Origin: Mytilus trossulus
Taxonomy: Eukaryota > Mollusca > Bivalvia > Mytilida > Mytilidae
Reading direction: 5' to 3'
Assembly (NCBI RefSeq): GCF_036588685.1
Contig: NC_086374.1
Span: 68,570,457-68,634,456 of the forward strand
Length of the DNA: 64,000 nt
Below the pieces are notes generated by a model. The model was not told where the DNA came from and did not search any database. It saw only the letters and a list, made by a program, of their open reading frames with translations. Each line of letters opens with the position of its first letter. The stretch's first letter is position 1. Shown piece by piece: positions 21,401-30,400 of the stretch. Position numbers and translations under genes: made by a program.

Positions 21401-22029
21401 AATTAACAAAATACTATTAGCAGTTACTGACAAAGTCACATGCCAGCTCCAAACCTGAATAAAACTGATTGTATATATGTTGTATATAAGATGTAAGTTT
21501 GTGCATGGTTTTTGTACAAGTTATAAGTTTTTTGACACCTACCTGTTGCAACAGGTGATACATGTTTATCTTATAAAATGTACCAGTGTAATGTTTTAAA
21601 TTTAAAAAAAAATATACTTAAATCTAACATTTAGTGCTATTCTCCTTGTCTTCAAACTGGAAATGTGGATACCTGAATGGTTTACATTCTAATTTTATTA
21701 TTTTCCTTATACCATATTCATATCCATTACAAAATCTTTGTGTGGTCTAATAAGGTTTTTGTATGAATGCTTAGTATTATACTGTAGCATGAAGTTGTGA
21801 AAATATGACAGAAATATGCGAAGCAATAGACTGTGTGCATGTGTGCAATAGACTGTGTGCATGCATCCATTCTTATTCAGCAGGTCATAAAACAGTTATT
21901 ACTTGTACAAAAAATCCGTACAAATTATAATTTGTACAACATTACAACTTTTACACAACATGTACAAAACATATTTTGATAAAAACTTACAGTCAATTCT
22001 GTCGACTTGTCATCTTCAATTTCTGCCAT
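9326..22029 (-). CDS. ankyrin repeat-ZU5-UPA protein, paralogue A (13 coding exons, 689 aa)
   Basis: Complete gene rebuilt from splice sites. Coding exons in transcript order: 22029-21991, 20831-20730, 20158-20060, 19590-19492, 18440-18342, 17834-17743, 17003-16646, 14672-14478, 13943-13666, 12981-12717, 11621-11324, 10079-10056, 9447-9326. Together they give 2070 nt in one frame. Residues 14-146 are four ankyrin-type repeats; 177-296 a conserved region I cannot name; about 325-453 a ZU5 domain ending in H451-F452-S453; about 460-600 a UPA domain; then an acidic tail. ZU5-UPA is the core of ankyrins, UNC5 and PIDD, where it acts as a scaffold. HFS is the known self-cleavage site in PIDD and UNC5CL, so self-processing is inferred. 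There is no signal peptide, membrane segment or recognisable death domain. One acceptor (before 13943) is AAG instead of CAG/TAG; phase and the paralogue support it. The start is the first ATG of the first exon. Confidence 0.87.
10056..10079 (-). CDS. paralogue A exon 12, 24-nt microexon
   Basis: It has good borders (CAG before, GTATGT after) and encodes EEKPEVLS with split codons at both ends. The position and phase match the 21-nt microexon of paralogue B (59584-59604), which makes it credible despite its size. Confidence 0.75.
10410..10550 (-). repeat. dispersed repeat of the 'acaacccgaccaaagagcag' family
   Basis: Minus-strand copy of a unit also seen near 20970-21250, 29080-29260 and (minus) 19700-19830. 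Shared words include 'caacccgaccaaagagcaga' and 'gaaatg..gaatgtgtcaaa'. It lies in the intron before the last exon of paralogue A and explains the open frame just upstream of it. Confidence 0.7.
11324..11621 (-). CDS. paralogue A exon 11, second half of UPA
   Basis: A 298-nt exon beginning LKLNGNLTDLADED, matching FTFSGNLAEVSREE in B. It continues with NNLRVFNIGINKDEEQPDG, the closing UPA strands, then a less conserved stretch to IKIPEKP. One nucleotide is left for the next codon, as in B. Confidence 0.9.
11801..12555 (+). mobile_element. hairpin-ended element with a 192-bp tandem core, copy 1
   Basis: The 5' end 'gtcgagccttcgactttagtcg' region folds back on itself. Three core units start 'cattcactctgtggttaaag' (about 11878, 12069, 12262). 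The 3' end carries a perfect hairpin, GGGTTCCGCGGAACCC. A shorter relative lies at 44168-44768 in paralogue B. Terminal hairpins with a tandem core resemble non-autonomous Helitron or Helentron derivatives, though this is inference. It lies in an intron of paralogue A. Confidence 0.7.
12717..12981 (-). CDS. paralogue A exon 10, first half of UPA
   Basis: A 265-nt exon, the same length as in B. It contains VVSAIERSITRKKRVIFFLL, then DLVLECAG, RIEHWTASGYDV and LGQNFT. This follows the UPA pattern of ankyrin and PIDD: a 'vnf' strand, a 'vLL.c' strand, a helix with 'GY', then 'G..f.v.f.G.l'. Confidence 0.9.
13666..13943 (-). CDS. paralogue A exon 9, second half of ZU5 ending in HFS
   Basis: A 278-nt exon containing NNGQQPKEPIRVVIPIHDK, typical of ZU5 (compare DGQQPKQEIGIKIPIHHK in B), and ending FFYVNHFS. 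The codon after HFS is split 2/1 across the intron, as in paralogue B. The acceptor would be AAG, chosen because it gives FVETKEV in phase 0 to match IVDTKEV in B. Confidence 0.88.
13668..13676 (-). other. predicted self-cleavage site His-Phe-Ser, paralogue A
   Basis: Residues 451-453 at the last strand of ZU5. In PIDD (HFS at S446 and S588) and UNC5CL the peptide bond before the serine breaks without a protease. Here the sequence and position match; cleavage itself is inferred. Confidence 0.7.
14478..14672 (-). CDS. paralogue A exon 8, first half of ZU5
   Basis: A 195-nt, phase 0/0 exon. It contains MEPDAEIDIPRGTFEQ, the ZU5 'x-I-P-x-G-x-F' strand pattern. Paralogue B has GEPEAEISIPKGSFES at the same place. 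Confidence 0.9.
15065..15600. repeat. imperfect inverted repeat around two 'aaaatggcggct' words
   Basis: 'agccgccattttg' at about 15112 and 'caaaatggcggct' at about 15530 face each other. Each is followed outward by related 'aacattt.t.catat' sequence. This is probably an old foldback or MITE in the intron between exons 7 and 8 of paralogue A. The plus-strand ATG at 15534 opens a short frame (MAADVSYENV...), but no donor or homology supports a gene. Confidence 0.45.
16646..17003 (-). CDS. paralogue A exon 7, unnamed conserved region
   Basis: A 358-nt exon. Its core FYFYCSKMQTEYSDI, followed by YELCIWGCSSQNLKL, matches SYFLYCCKMKTEYSEV and YECRLWCNKRKTLRL in paralogue B, with the same phases. 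It looks beta-rich. By position it takes the place of the first ZU5 in ankyrins and PIDD, but I see no sequence proof that it is one. I place the donor at GTATGT after GAT. Confidence 0.85.
17743..17834 (-). CDS. paralogue A exon 6, linker after the ankyrin repeats
   Basis: A 92-nt exon, phase 0 in and 2 nt over at the end. It begins SWTMEELEQKENKILELL, a charged helix, and continues to GYKYG. The matching exon in paralogue B begins SWSMIEENELSKKQRKIIE and ends in the same phase. Confidence 0.88.
18342..18440 (-). CDS. paralogue A exon 5, ankyrin repeat 4
   Basis: A 99-nt, phase 0/0 exon beginning HGQTPLEVAVKSRNVEMVK and ending SLQDW. Paralogue B's equivalent also ends in QDW. The donor is GTAAAG. 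Confidence 0.92.
18477..19204. mobile_element. 728-bp MITE with long inverted ends and TTA flanks, built of 'aacgga' motifs
   Basis: The left end AGCCTCGGTCACACCTTACC and the right end GGTAAGGTGTGAACGAGGCT are inverted copies extending over about 48 bp, with few mismatches. TTA lies directly on each side (18474-18476 and 19205-19207), as expected for a PIF/Harbinger-type target duplication. The interior is unusual: dozens of short 'aacgga' or 'tccgtt' words, often as 'aacggacg' or 'taacggat', fill both arms. It sits in an intron of paralogue A, between ankyrin exons 4 and 5. No transposase frame is present; the minus-strand open frame here is incidental. Confidence 0.88.
19492..19590 (-). CDS. 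paralogue A exon 4, ankyrin repeat 3
   Basis: A 99-nt, phase 0/0 exon beginning NGETPLHKCSRRGHI, the canonical G-x-TPLH ankyrin signature, and ending LGANISKYDK. The donor GTTTGT is weaker than its neighbours. Confidence 0.93.
20060..20158 (-). CDS. paralogue A exon 3, ankyrin repeat 2
   Basis: A 99-nt exon, exactly one 33-residue repeat, phase 0/0. It begins AGWNVIHYAAAGGYTDLVK, a good ankyrin helix pair. The acceptor is TAG and the donor GTAAGA. Confidence 0.92.
20225..20420 (+). repeat. SINE-like dispersed repeat
   Basis: Begins 'agatgtggtatgattgccaa', then 'tgagacaactacccacaaa', 'ataggtcaccgtacagcctt' and 'aaaggccccgataagacaa'. Related copies lie near 22625-22730, 27905-28085, 39715-39770 (minus) and 61350-61520. 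All are non-coding. Confidence 0.75.
20730..20831 (-). CDS. paralogue A exon 2, first ankyrin-type repeat
   Basis: 34 codons, phase 0 on both sides, containing LKLIWLTKNKHLKEAKSLLE. This is a weak capping ankyrin repeat. Its length equals the matching 102-nt exon of paralogue B (44043-44144). Confidence 0.85.
20960..21450 (+). repeat. dispersed repeat, long copy
   Basis: Carries 'acaacccgaccaaagagcag' at the start and 'ggcgcaaaaatgcggcgggg' followed by 'ttaaaca' further on, then 'gaagtccgagtc'. The same order recurs at 29060-29420. The open frame at 20919-21119 is part of it. Confidence 0.7.
21991..22029 (-). CDS. paralogue A exon 1 (start codon)
   Basis: ATG at 22029-22027 opens 13 codons (MAEIEDDKSTELT), followed by the donor GTAAGT. 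It ends in phase 0. This is the only exon of the gene with no direct homologue in paralogue B, whose N-terminus is longer and different. Confidence 0.8.
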
Positions 22030-24556
22030 GTTTCATTATTGTCAACAGTTCTATTTATGAAGTTAGATTTAATTTCACATTGCACATGAAATTGCAAAAT
22101 CAACAAATATATCAATTTGAATAAGTTGCTGACTAGAAAAAAGTAGATCTATATTTGTAGTCCTATATCTTCTTTTTTTAGTGTTAACAATTCTACCTAA
22201 GCATTAATCGGAATCAAATTCTATCTATGCATAAATTGGAACCGTCACAATATTATGAAATTTTCGTCCGGTTAAAGGAAAAACCTCTTCCTGATATTCA
22301 ATTTACCCTTTCATTAGAAAATCATAAAGCAAAAGTCAGTGCTCTATTTATTTGCTTTGTTGCTTTCTATAAGTCTTTCGCATGCAGATTGAATTACACC
22401 TATTTGTTTTACTGTAATCAAAAGTGTCTTGTGGCTGATTTAGAACGTTTATGAAAGTGTAATTGTATTGTTAGAAATCATTATGCTTGATGTAAAGTAT
22501 GGATCAACGAAGACAGCAACCCAACGATTCAAACAATGAAACGCCATTTTGAGTTCAACAAACCGTTTTAAGTAAATTTCTTCAATCGGGAATACTAATT
22601 AACATATGGTCAATATAAGATCATAATGAAATATGATATGACGGCCAATGACACAAATGTCCAACAGAGTCCAAATTAAGCGGAATTTTAGAAATTATAG
22701 GTCACCATGCGGCTTCAACAGTGAAAAAATTCATAAGTACAGAAAGGTATAAAAGCTACCTATTTTATTACCCGTTTGATAATTTTTTGGTTTCGTGTTT
22801 GCCCAGAAACTGTGTTTATGTCATTAATCTTTAAAAATAAAAGAATGAGGACCACGATTATTGAGCCGAAACACTTCTTTAAGTTGTAAATGTATCCCTT
22901 TCTTGGATATAATGAAGATATTATGGCAAGTGGATGTCTTGATAGGTTGGCTGGTTCTTAATTTTAGTTAGAGATTGTCGGGCGAATTAATGACAGAATT
23001 TGTTAACCTTATTTGTACGCTATTATTGGCCACAGTGCTTTGAACAATGTGCAGATCTAACACACTCCAGAATACATACTAATGTATGAGTTTATTGAAA
23101 CACTTTTTAATATTCAAATAGGTCACAGTGGTGCAATATTTTTCTGATAATAAAAAAAAAATGTTTAGCTATCTAAAGAAAAGCTTGTTTTACGTGAACT
23201 TTTCTATTTCTTTTCAGTATGTGTTTGGACATCTAGGGAGCTCCATTTTCAATGTTCAATGTTGTATTGAAAGTACTCGAATAAATAAGGTTTCATAGGT
23301 TGTATGAATAAGAGAAGCTTATTTTCAACCGATATGAAATAAATTATATTATTTGAAGAAGTTTCGATAAAGTATAGACCTTAATTTTTGTAATCACTGC
23401 TATAAATACAAGAAATTTGTCGGTCTTTGGGACGAGATAACTGTGGTACGAAAAAAGCTTAAGTATTGAAGCTCTCTAAAATAGAAGACACATTTAATTG
23501 AAAAGGGGAAAGCGAGAAAGCCAGGTGCCCTTTTTGTGTCCTAAATACTTAAACTGCTCTTTAGTTTCAAACTTAAAAACGCATTTCATATAGCAAACAT
23601 CACCAAATCACTCAGGCTATATTTCCAATCGGTCAATGTATGATCTATGTTGAGAAAAAGTCTATTTTGGAATATGTCGTAGGAAGGCGTCACTGACAAA
23701 AACCACAGGAGGTTGAAATCCTAGAGAGAAGCTCTACTGTGATAGTCGAGTTGACATATTTATAGACCCTCATTGATAGGATTTCAACCTCCTGTGCAAA
23801 AACCGACCGTGCAAGTGCTGTATAGCCAGTCAAGGTCGTTAAAATCTTCCATTTGTTGTACTCACAAAAATAAAATTAATTTATCATGACATAAAATTTT
23901 CTGAACTATCCGTCTAAAGGTTCATTTTGATTTTCGTTGCTGCTCTCCTTCTAGATGGTTTTTATAATTTATACATGCGACGATGTCAGATGCCTAAATA
24001 TTAAACTTTGTATAACATGAACAATTGATTCAAAATTTGCTTACATTACTATATTGATTACTTTTTGTAAATAGGCATGGCATTTCATCTACATTTACAT
24101 TTAAATAAGAAAGAACAAACATTTATGCCAATGTGACAAATTAAACATTATTGCTTTTTAAAATGCCTAATCATAATGATTCATTATATATCTGAGCATT
24201 CAAACATTCTTGTCAATTGGAATTAGCTTTTAACATGTTTGATTTATACTTTGGATAAATTTGAATATAGCCATCTGATTAGCTCTCTTCCAAAGATTCG
24301 ATTATAGTCATATATATTTTGTACCAACTGGTCATTTCAATCAAATGTGCACTTTTGTAACATTTATATTTATGCAAAGGGCATACATGTACTTTAAACA
24401 ATGTTAAACAGGTAAAAGTTATGGATGCTCAATATAGGAACTGCAAGTCATTGTCTTCAATTAAGATAGTAAAAAATGTATACATGTATATTTCTTCAAG
24501 ATGCATTCAATAATCAGGTATCTGGCAGTAACTGAAAAGTGGTAAAATGACTTTTT
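22030..24556. other. intergenic region between the 5' ends of paralogue A and CCDC47
   Basis: These two genes are transcribed away from each other, so both promoters should lie here or in the repeat to the right. I could not identify a TATA box or a non-coding first exon with confidence. It holds a SINE-like fragment (22625-22730) and the foldback at 23704-23796. The rest is AT-rich with nothing recognised. Confidence 0.45.
23697..23803. mobile_element. 93-bp foldback with perfect 20-bp arms and 7-bp flanking repeats
   Basis: Arm CACAGGAGGTTGAAATCCTA (23704-23723) is an exact reverse complement of TAGGATTTCAACCTCCTGTG (23777-23796), with a 53-base loop. CAAAAAC stands directly on both outer sides (23697-23703 and 23797-23803), like a target duplication. 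It is either a tiny foldback transposon or a transcribed hairpin. Confidence 0.75.
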
Positions 24557-27331
24557 AGCTCACCTGGCCCAAAGGGCCAAGTGAGCTTTTCTAATCACTT
24601 TGCGTCCGGCGTCCGTCGTCCGTCGTCGTCCGGCGTTAGCTTTTACAAAAATCTTCTCCTCTGAAACTACTGGGCCAAATCAAACCAAACTTGGCCACAA
24701 TCATCATTGGGGTATCTAGTTTAAAAAATGTGTGGCGTGACCCGGTCAACCAACCAAGATGGCCGCCACGGCTAAAAATAGAACATAGGGGTAAAATGCA
24801 GTTTTTGGCTTATAACTCAAAAACCAAAGCATTTAGAGCAAATCTGACAGGGGTAAAAATGTTTATCAGGTCAAGATCTATCTGCCCTGAAATTTTCAGA
24901 TGATTCTGTCAATCGGTTGTTGCGTTGCTGCCCCTGAATTGGTAATTTTGAAGAAATTTTGCTGTTTTTGGTTATTATCTTGAATATTATTATAGTTAGA
25001 GATAAACTGTAAACAGCAATAATGTTCAGCAAAGTAAGATCTACAAATAAGTCAACATGACCAAAATGGTCAGTTGACCCTTTTAGGAGTTATTGCCCTT
25101 TATAGTCAATTTTTAACCATTTTTCGTTAATTAAAGTAATCTTTTACAAAAATCTTCTCCTCTGAAACTACTAGGCCAAATTAATCCAAACTTGGCCACA
25201 ATCATCTTTGGGGTATCTAGTTTAAAAAATGTGTGGCGTGACCTTGTCAACCAACCAAGATGGCCGCCACGGCTAAAAATAGAACAAAGGGGTAAAATGC
25301 AGTTTTTGGCTTATAACTAAAAAACCAAAGCATTTTCAGGAAATCTGACATGGAATAAAAATGTTTATCAGGTCAAGATCTATCTGCCCTGAAATTTTCA
25401 GATGAATTGGTCAATCGGTTGTTGGGTTGCTGCCCCTGAATTGGTAATTTTGAGGAAATTTTGCTGTTTTTGGTTATTATCTTGAATATTATTATAGATA
25501 GAGATAAACTGTAAACAGCAATAATGTTCAGCAAAGTAAGATCTACAAATAAGTCAACATGACCAAAATGGTCAGTTGACCCGTTTAGGAGTTATTGCCC
25601 TTTATAGTCAATTTTTAACCATTTTTCGTTAATTAAAGTAATCTTTTACAAAAATCTTCTCCTCTGAAACTACTGGGCCAAATTAATCCAAACTTGGCCA
25701 CAATCATCTTTGGGGTATCTAGTTTAAAAAATGCGTGGCGTGACCTTGTCAACCAACCAAGATGGCCGCCACGGCTAAAAATAGAACAAAGGGGTAAAAT
25801 GCAGTTTTTGGCTTATAACTCAAAAACCAAAGCATTTTGAGGAATCTGACATGGAATAAAAATGTTTATCAGGTCAAGATCTATCTGCCCTGAAATTTTC
25901 AGATGAATTGGTCAATCGGTTGTTGGGTTGCTGCCCCTGAATTGGTAATTTTGAGGAAATTTTGCTGTTTTTGGTTATTATCTTGAATATTATTATAGAT
26001 AGAGATAAACTGTAAACAGCAATAATGTTCAGCAAAGTAAGATCTACAAATAAGTCAACATGACCAAAATTGTCAGTTGACCCGTTTAGGAGTTATTGCC
26101 CTTTATAGTCAATTTTTAACCATTTTTCGTAAATTAAAGTAATCTTTTACAAAAATCTTCTCCTCTGAAACTACTGGGCCAAATTAATCCAAACTTGGCC
26201 ACAATCATCTTTGGGGTATCTAGTTTAAAAAATGCGTGGCGTGACCTTGTCAACCAACCAAGATGGCCGCCACCGCTAAAAATAGAACATAGGGGTAAAA
26301 TGCAGTTTTTGGCTTATAACTCAAAAACCAAAGCATTTTGAGGAAATCTGACATGGGATAAAAATGTTTATCAGGTCAAGATCTATCTGCCCTGAAATTT
26401 TCAGATGAATCGGTCAATCGGTTGTTGGGTTGCTGCCCCTGAATTGGTAATTTTGAGGAAATTTTGCTGTTTTTGGTTATTATCTTGAATATTATTATAG
26501 ATAGAGATAAATTGTAAACAGCAATAATGTTCAGCAAAGTAAGATCTACAAATAAGTCAACATGACCAAAATGGTCAGTTGACCCCTTTAGGAGTTATTG
26601 CCCTTTATAGTCAATCTTTAACCATTTTTCATAAATCTAAGTAATCTTTTACAAAATCTCCACTGAAACTACTAGGCCACAATCATCTTTGGGGTATCTA
26701 GTTTGAAAAATGTGTCCGATGACCTGGCCATTCAACCAAGATGGCTGCCACCGCTAAAAATAGAACATAGGGGTAAAATGCAGTTTTTTGCTTATAACTA
26801 TGAAACCAAAGCATCTAGAGCAAATCTGACAAGAAGTTAAATTGTTAATCAAGTCAATATCTATCTGCCCTGAATTTTTCAGATGAATTGGACAACTGGT
26901 TGTTGGGTTGCTGCCCTCCAATTGGTAATTTTTAAAGAAATTTTGCCGTTTTTGGTTATCTTGAATACTATTATAGATAGCGATAAACTGTAAACAGCAA
27001 TAATGTTCAGCAAAGTAAGATCTACAAATAAGTCAACATGACTTAAATGGTCAATTGACCCCTTAGGGAGTTATTGCCCTTTATAGTCAATTTTTAACAA
27101 TTTTCATTAATTTGGTAAATTTATGTAAATTTTTACCAAATATAGTTCTCTGTTACTAATGGGCAAAGTTCATGATAGATATAATTGTAAGAAGCAAAAT
27201 CGTTCAGTAAAGTAAGAACTTCGAACACATCACCATCACCAAAATACAATTTTGGCATGAATCCATTTGTGTCCTTTGTTTAATATGCACATAGACCAAG
27301 GTGAGCGACACAGGCTCTTTAGAGCCTCTAG
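24557..27331 (+). mobile_element. hairpin-ended element with five 503-bp tandem cores (element A)
   Basis: The 5' end AGCTCACCTGGCCCAAAGGG, followed by CCAAGTGAGCT, is a near-perfect hairpin, followed by 'gcgtccg.cgtccgtcgtc'. Core units start 'cttctcctctgaaactact' near 24651, 25153, 25656, 26157 and 26660; the last is degraded. The 3' end is 'aaggtgagcgacacaggc', then a short hairpin (GGCTCTTTAGAGCC) and TCTAG. Two relatives are at 38140 and 56683. The terminal hairpin followed by CTAG resembles Helitron-type ends. It ends 19 bases before the splice acceptor of the first coding CCDC47 exon. Confidence 0.82.
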
Positions 27332-27353
27332 TTATCATTTGTTTTTACAGAAC

Positions 27354-27471
27354 ATGAGGCTGGTTTTATTAGGATTGTTTGTTTTGGTGGTTGGCATTGT
27401 TTCAGCTGGCAATCAACATGGTGCAGACATAGATGACAATGAGTTTGCTGAATTTGAGGAGCTTGATGAAG
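27354..27471 (+). CDS. CCDC47: CCDC47 exon with start codon and signal peptide
   Basis: The acceptor CAG ends at 27350; ATG is three bases into the exon. It encodes the hydrophobic signal segment and then NEFAEFEELDE. The donor is GTACTT, a weak site. Confidence 0.95.
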
Positions 27472-30400
27472 GTACTTTTTGTACATTATTGTATCAGATT
27501 ACTGAAAGAAAAATAGCTTGATCCCATAACCGATTTATAATTATTTTTTCTGTTTACAATGATGTGCATTGATAAGTTTGAATGTATGATGTTAATTGAA
27601 GTCCACAAAATGTTATAAGCTGTTGCAAACGGGCGGATCCAGCCATTTTAAAAAGGGAGTGTTCCCAACCCAGGATAAAGGGGGGGGTCCAGTTATGTGT
27701 CCCCATTCAAATCCATTGATCTGGGAAAAAAGGGGGGGTTCCAACCCCCGGCTCCCCTGGATCCTCCAATGGCAAACAATAATTCACAAAACTCTACAAG
27801 TAACTTTGAAAACTAGAGACTGAGCAACAAAAAACCAACAAACACTTGATGTTAGTCTCATTCAGTCTATAATCATTTGATATAAATTATGAATAAAATA
27901 AAATAAAAAGAGATGTGTTATGATTGCAAATAAGACAACTATTCACAAAATTTCAAATGAAGTGGATGTAAGTAATTATAGGAAACAGTACAGCTTCCAC
28001 AATTAGAAAAAAAAATACCATATAGTTGGCTTTAAAAGGCTCCGCCAAGAAAACTATGAAACAATTCAAATGAAAAAACTTACAACCTTATTTATGAAAA
28101 ACAAATAAGGTAAAAATGAACTAACGACAACCACTGAACTACAGGGTGCTGACTTGGGAAGGCACTAAGAGAATGTGGAGGGGTTAAACATGTTTGTGAG
28201 TGCTAAACTCTCCCATAACTTGGGACAGTTGTGTTATTTGTTTTCCTTCAACATTTAAACTTTTCAATGTGATTACACACAAATGATGATATACTGTGAT
28301 AATTAGAGAAAATAACATGATGCATGATCATGAATAACAAAGTTTATTTTCAGATGAGGTTATGTTTGAAGATACAAAACAAGATGAGGTAAAAGAACAG
28401 AGAGTTGAGAGGAAAGAAGATGAAACAGTTGCAGAGGAAGATGAAGATGATGATGCTACAGTGGAGGTAAACGTTTATACAAATTATGAGATACTGTATA
28501 CACTTAGATTAGGTGGACTTTGTTTTGTCCACTCTGTCCATCCATATGATTGGATTATGGATGGACAGAGTGGAGTGGGCATGGAATTTCTTTTGTTGAA
28601 TCAAAAGATTTGATCCATTGAAATAAACAAAAAAACATTTGTAATCAATTTGTTTACCATAAAAAAGAGAATATAGCTAGGGTGGGCACAGATGGGCTGT
28701 CATCTGTTGACAGATGGAAAAAGAAAAATCCACATGGACTGCTGTGTATGTGTGACAAGTATTTAGCAAGACAACAAGATAAGGATTTAAAAAATATTAG
28801 CCACTGTATAGACTTCAATAATTAGCAAGACCCATAAAACTAAGAGCTGTTAATATTAAATAATAAAAAAAATATGACGACAACCTATGACAATCAATTG
28901 ACTACTGGCATTTGAAGAATCACAATTACATGTGTAAAAATACTTTTTAGGGTAAAATGTATGCAATCTATGCAGAATTGTGCATTCAGTGAAACATGAT
29001 TTAATGAGTTTGTCTTTTTACAAATTCACCATCTATTTAAGGTTATGTGTATCTCTATTTATCAATTAAAATTGAGAAAGGAAACGGGGTATGTGTCAAA
29101 ACAACAACAACCCAACCATAGAGCAGACAACATTAAAACTAAAAATCATACAAGACTAACATAGGCCAGAGGCTTCTGACCTGGGGACAAGTGCAAAATT
29201 GTGGCAGGGTTAAACAAGTTTATGAGATCTCAACCCTCCCCTATACCTCTAGCCAATGTAGAAAAGTAAACGCATAACAATGCACACATTAAAATTTAGT
29301 TCAAGAGAAGTCCGAGTCGGATGTCAGAAGATGTAACTAAAGAAAATAAATAAAATGACAATAATACATAAATAACAACAGACTACTTGCAGTTTATTGA
29401 CATGCCAGCTCCGGACCTCAATTTAACTGATTGAAAGATTTTGTCTTCATCATATGAATATCAGGCACAAATCCCGTTAGGGGTCTAGTATCATACTATC
29501 ATAAAATATATGAGATGAACATAACCCATATCATGCCAACAACTGTTTTTTAAATAAATGTGTTTAGTTCCAATGCAAAGACCCTGTAAGTGAATCAATC
29601 TTAAAGCCAAAATATGAAACCCCCAACAACCCAACAACAGCACTGCAACCACATCCATTCTCAATAAGTCTGCCTAAAGGTTTTGTAAGCCCTAGAGGTG
29701 AATACTGTCATTTTTGTGCTCTGCAAAGAACACCACCACAAAAGACTGGATGTGAAACACCTGAACGCACAAGATGTCTGCACGCTGAGCTACAACCACA
29801 AATTATTTCCCTACACCGACGACAAAACTCCGCAATTGTCCCAACTAGTCTGTGACATAGAAAACCCTGGTGCAACAATTTTTCAGCAATACATAAATTT
29901 CTCTTGCTAAAATCTAATATGTTGTTACATACACGAGCGAATTGTACAAGTTGAGATATATAAACACCATAAGATGGTGACAAGGGAACGTCACCATCTA
30001 AAAATGGATAATTAACGATAGGAAATGAAAAATTGCCTATTCAAGGTATTGTAATAAGATCCTATTTATGAGAACACATTGTGAATATAGAGTATACACA
30101 TCATTTGAACCTATGACGGCCATTAAACTAACTTTATTTCTAACCATTTGCCTCAGACAGAAGATGATGAATTTGAACATTTCAATGATGAGGAAGAGTT
30201 TGTTGGATTTGATAAAGACCGTGAATCAACAAAACCAAAGGAAAAGATGCCAGAATTAAAAATAAATCAAGTTAGTATAATAAGAAATCCATAGGATGTC
30301 ATTTAGACTTTGAATATTTTGTTCATATTGAATTTCAAACCAGAAACAACTCCATCATCAATTTTTATACATGAATAAGCATATTTAATATGAAAATATA

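Noticed and set aside
24557-27331. CRISPR-like regular repeats
   Set aside because: Units are about 500 bp, contiguous and without unique spacers; the genome is eukaryotic.
30068-30259. Plus-strand frame over CCDC47 exon 3
   Set aside because: It reads the real exon in the wrong frame; the correct frame gives the conserved acidic motif and joins both neighbours in phase.
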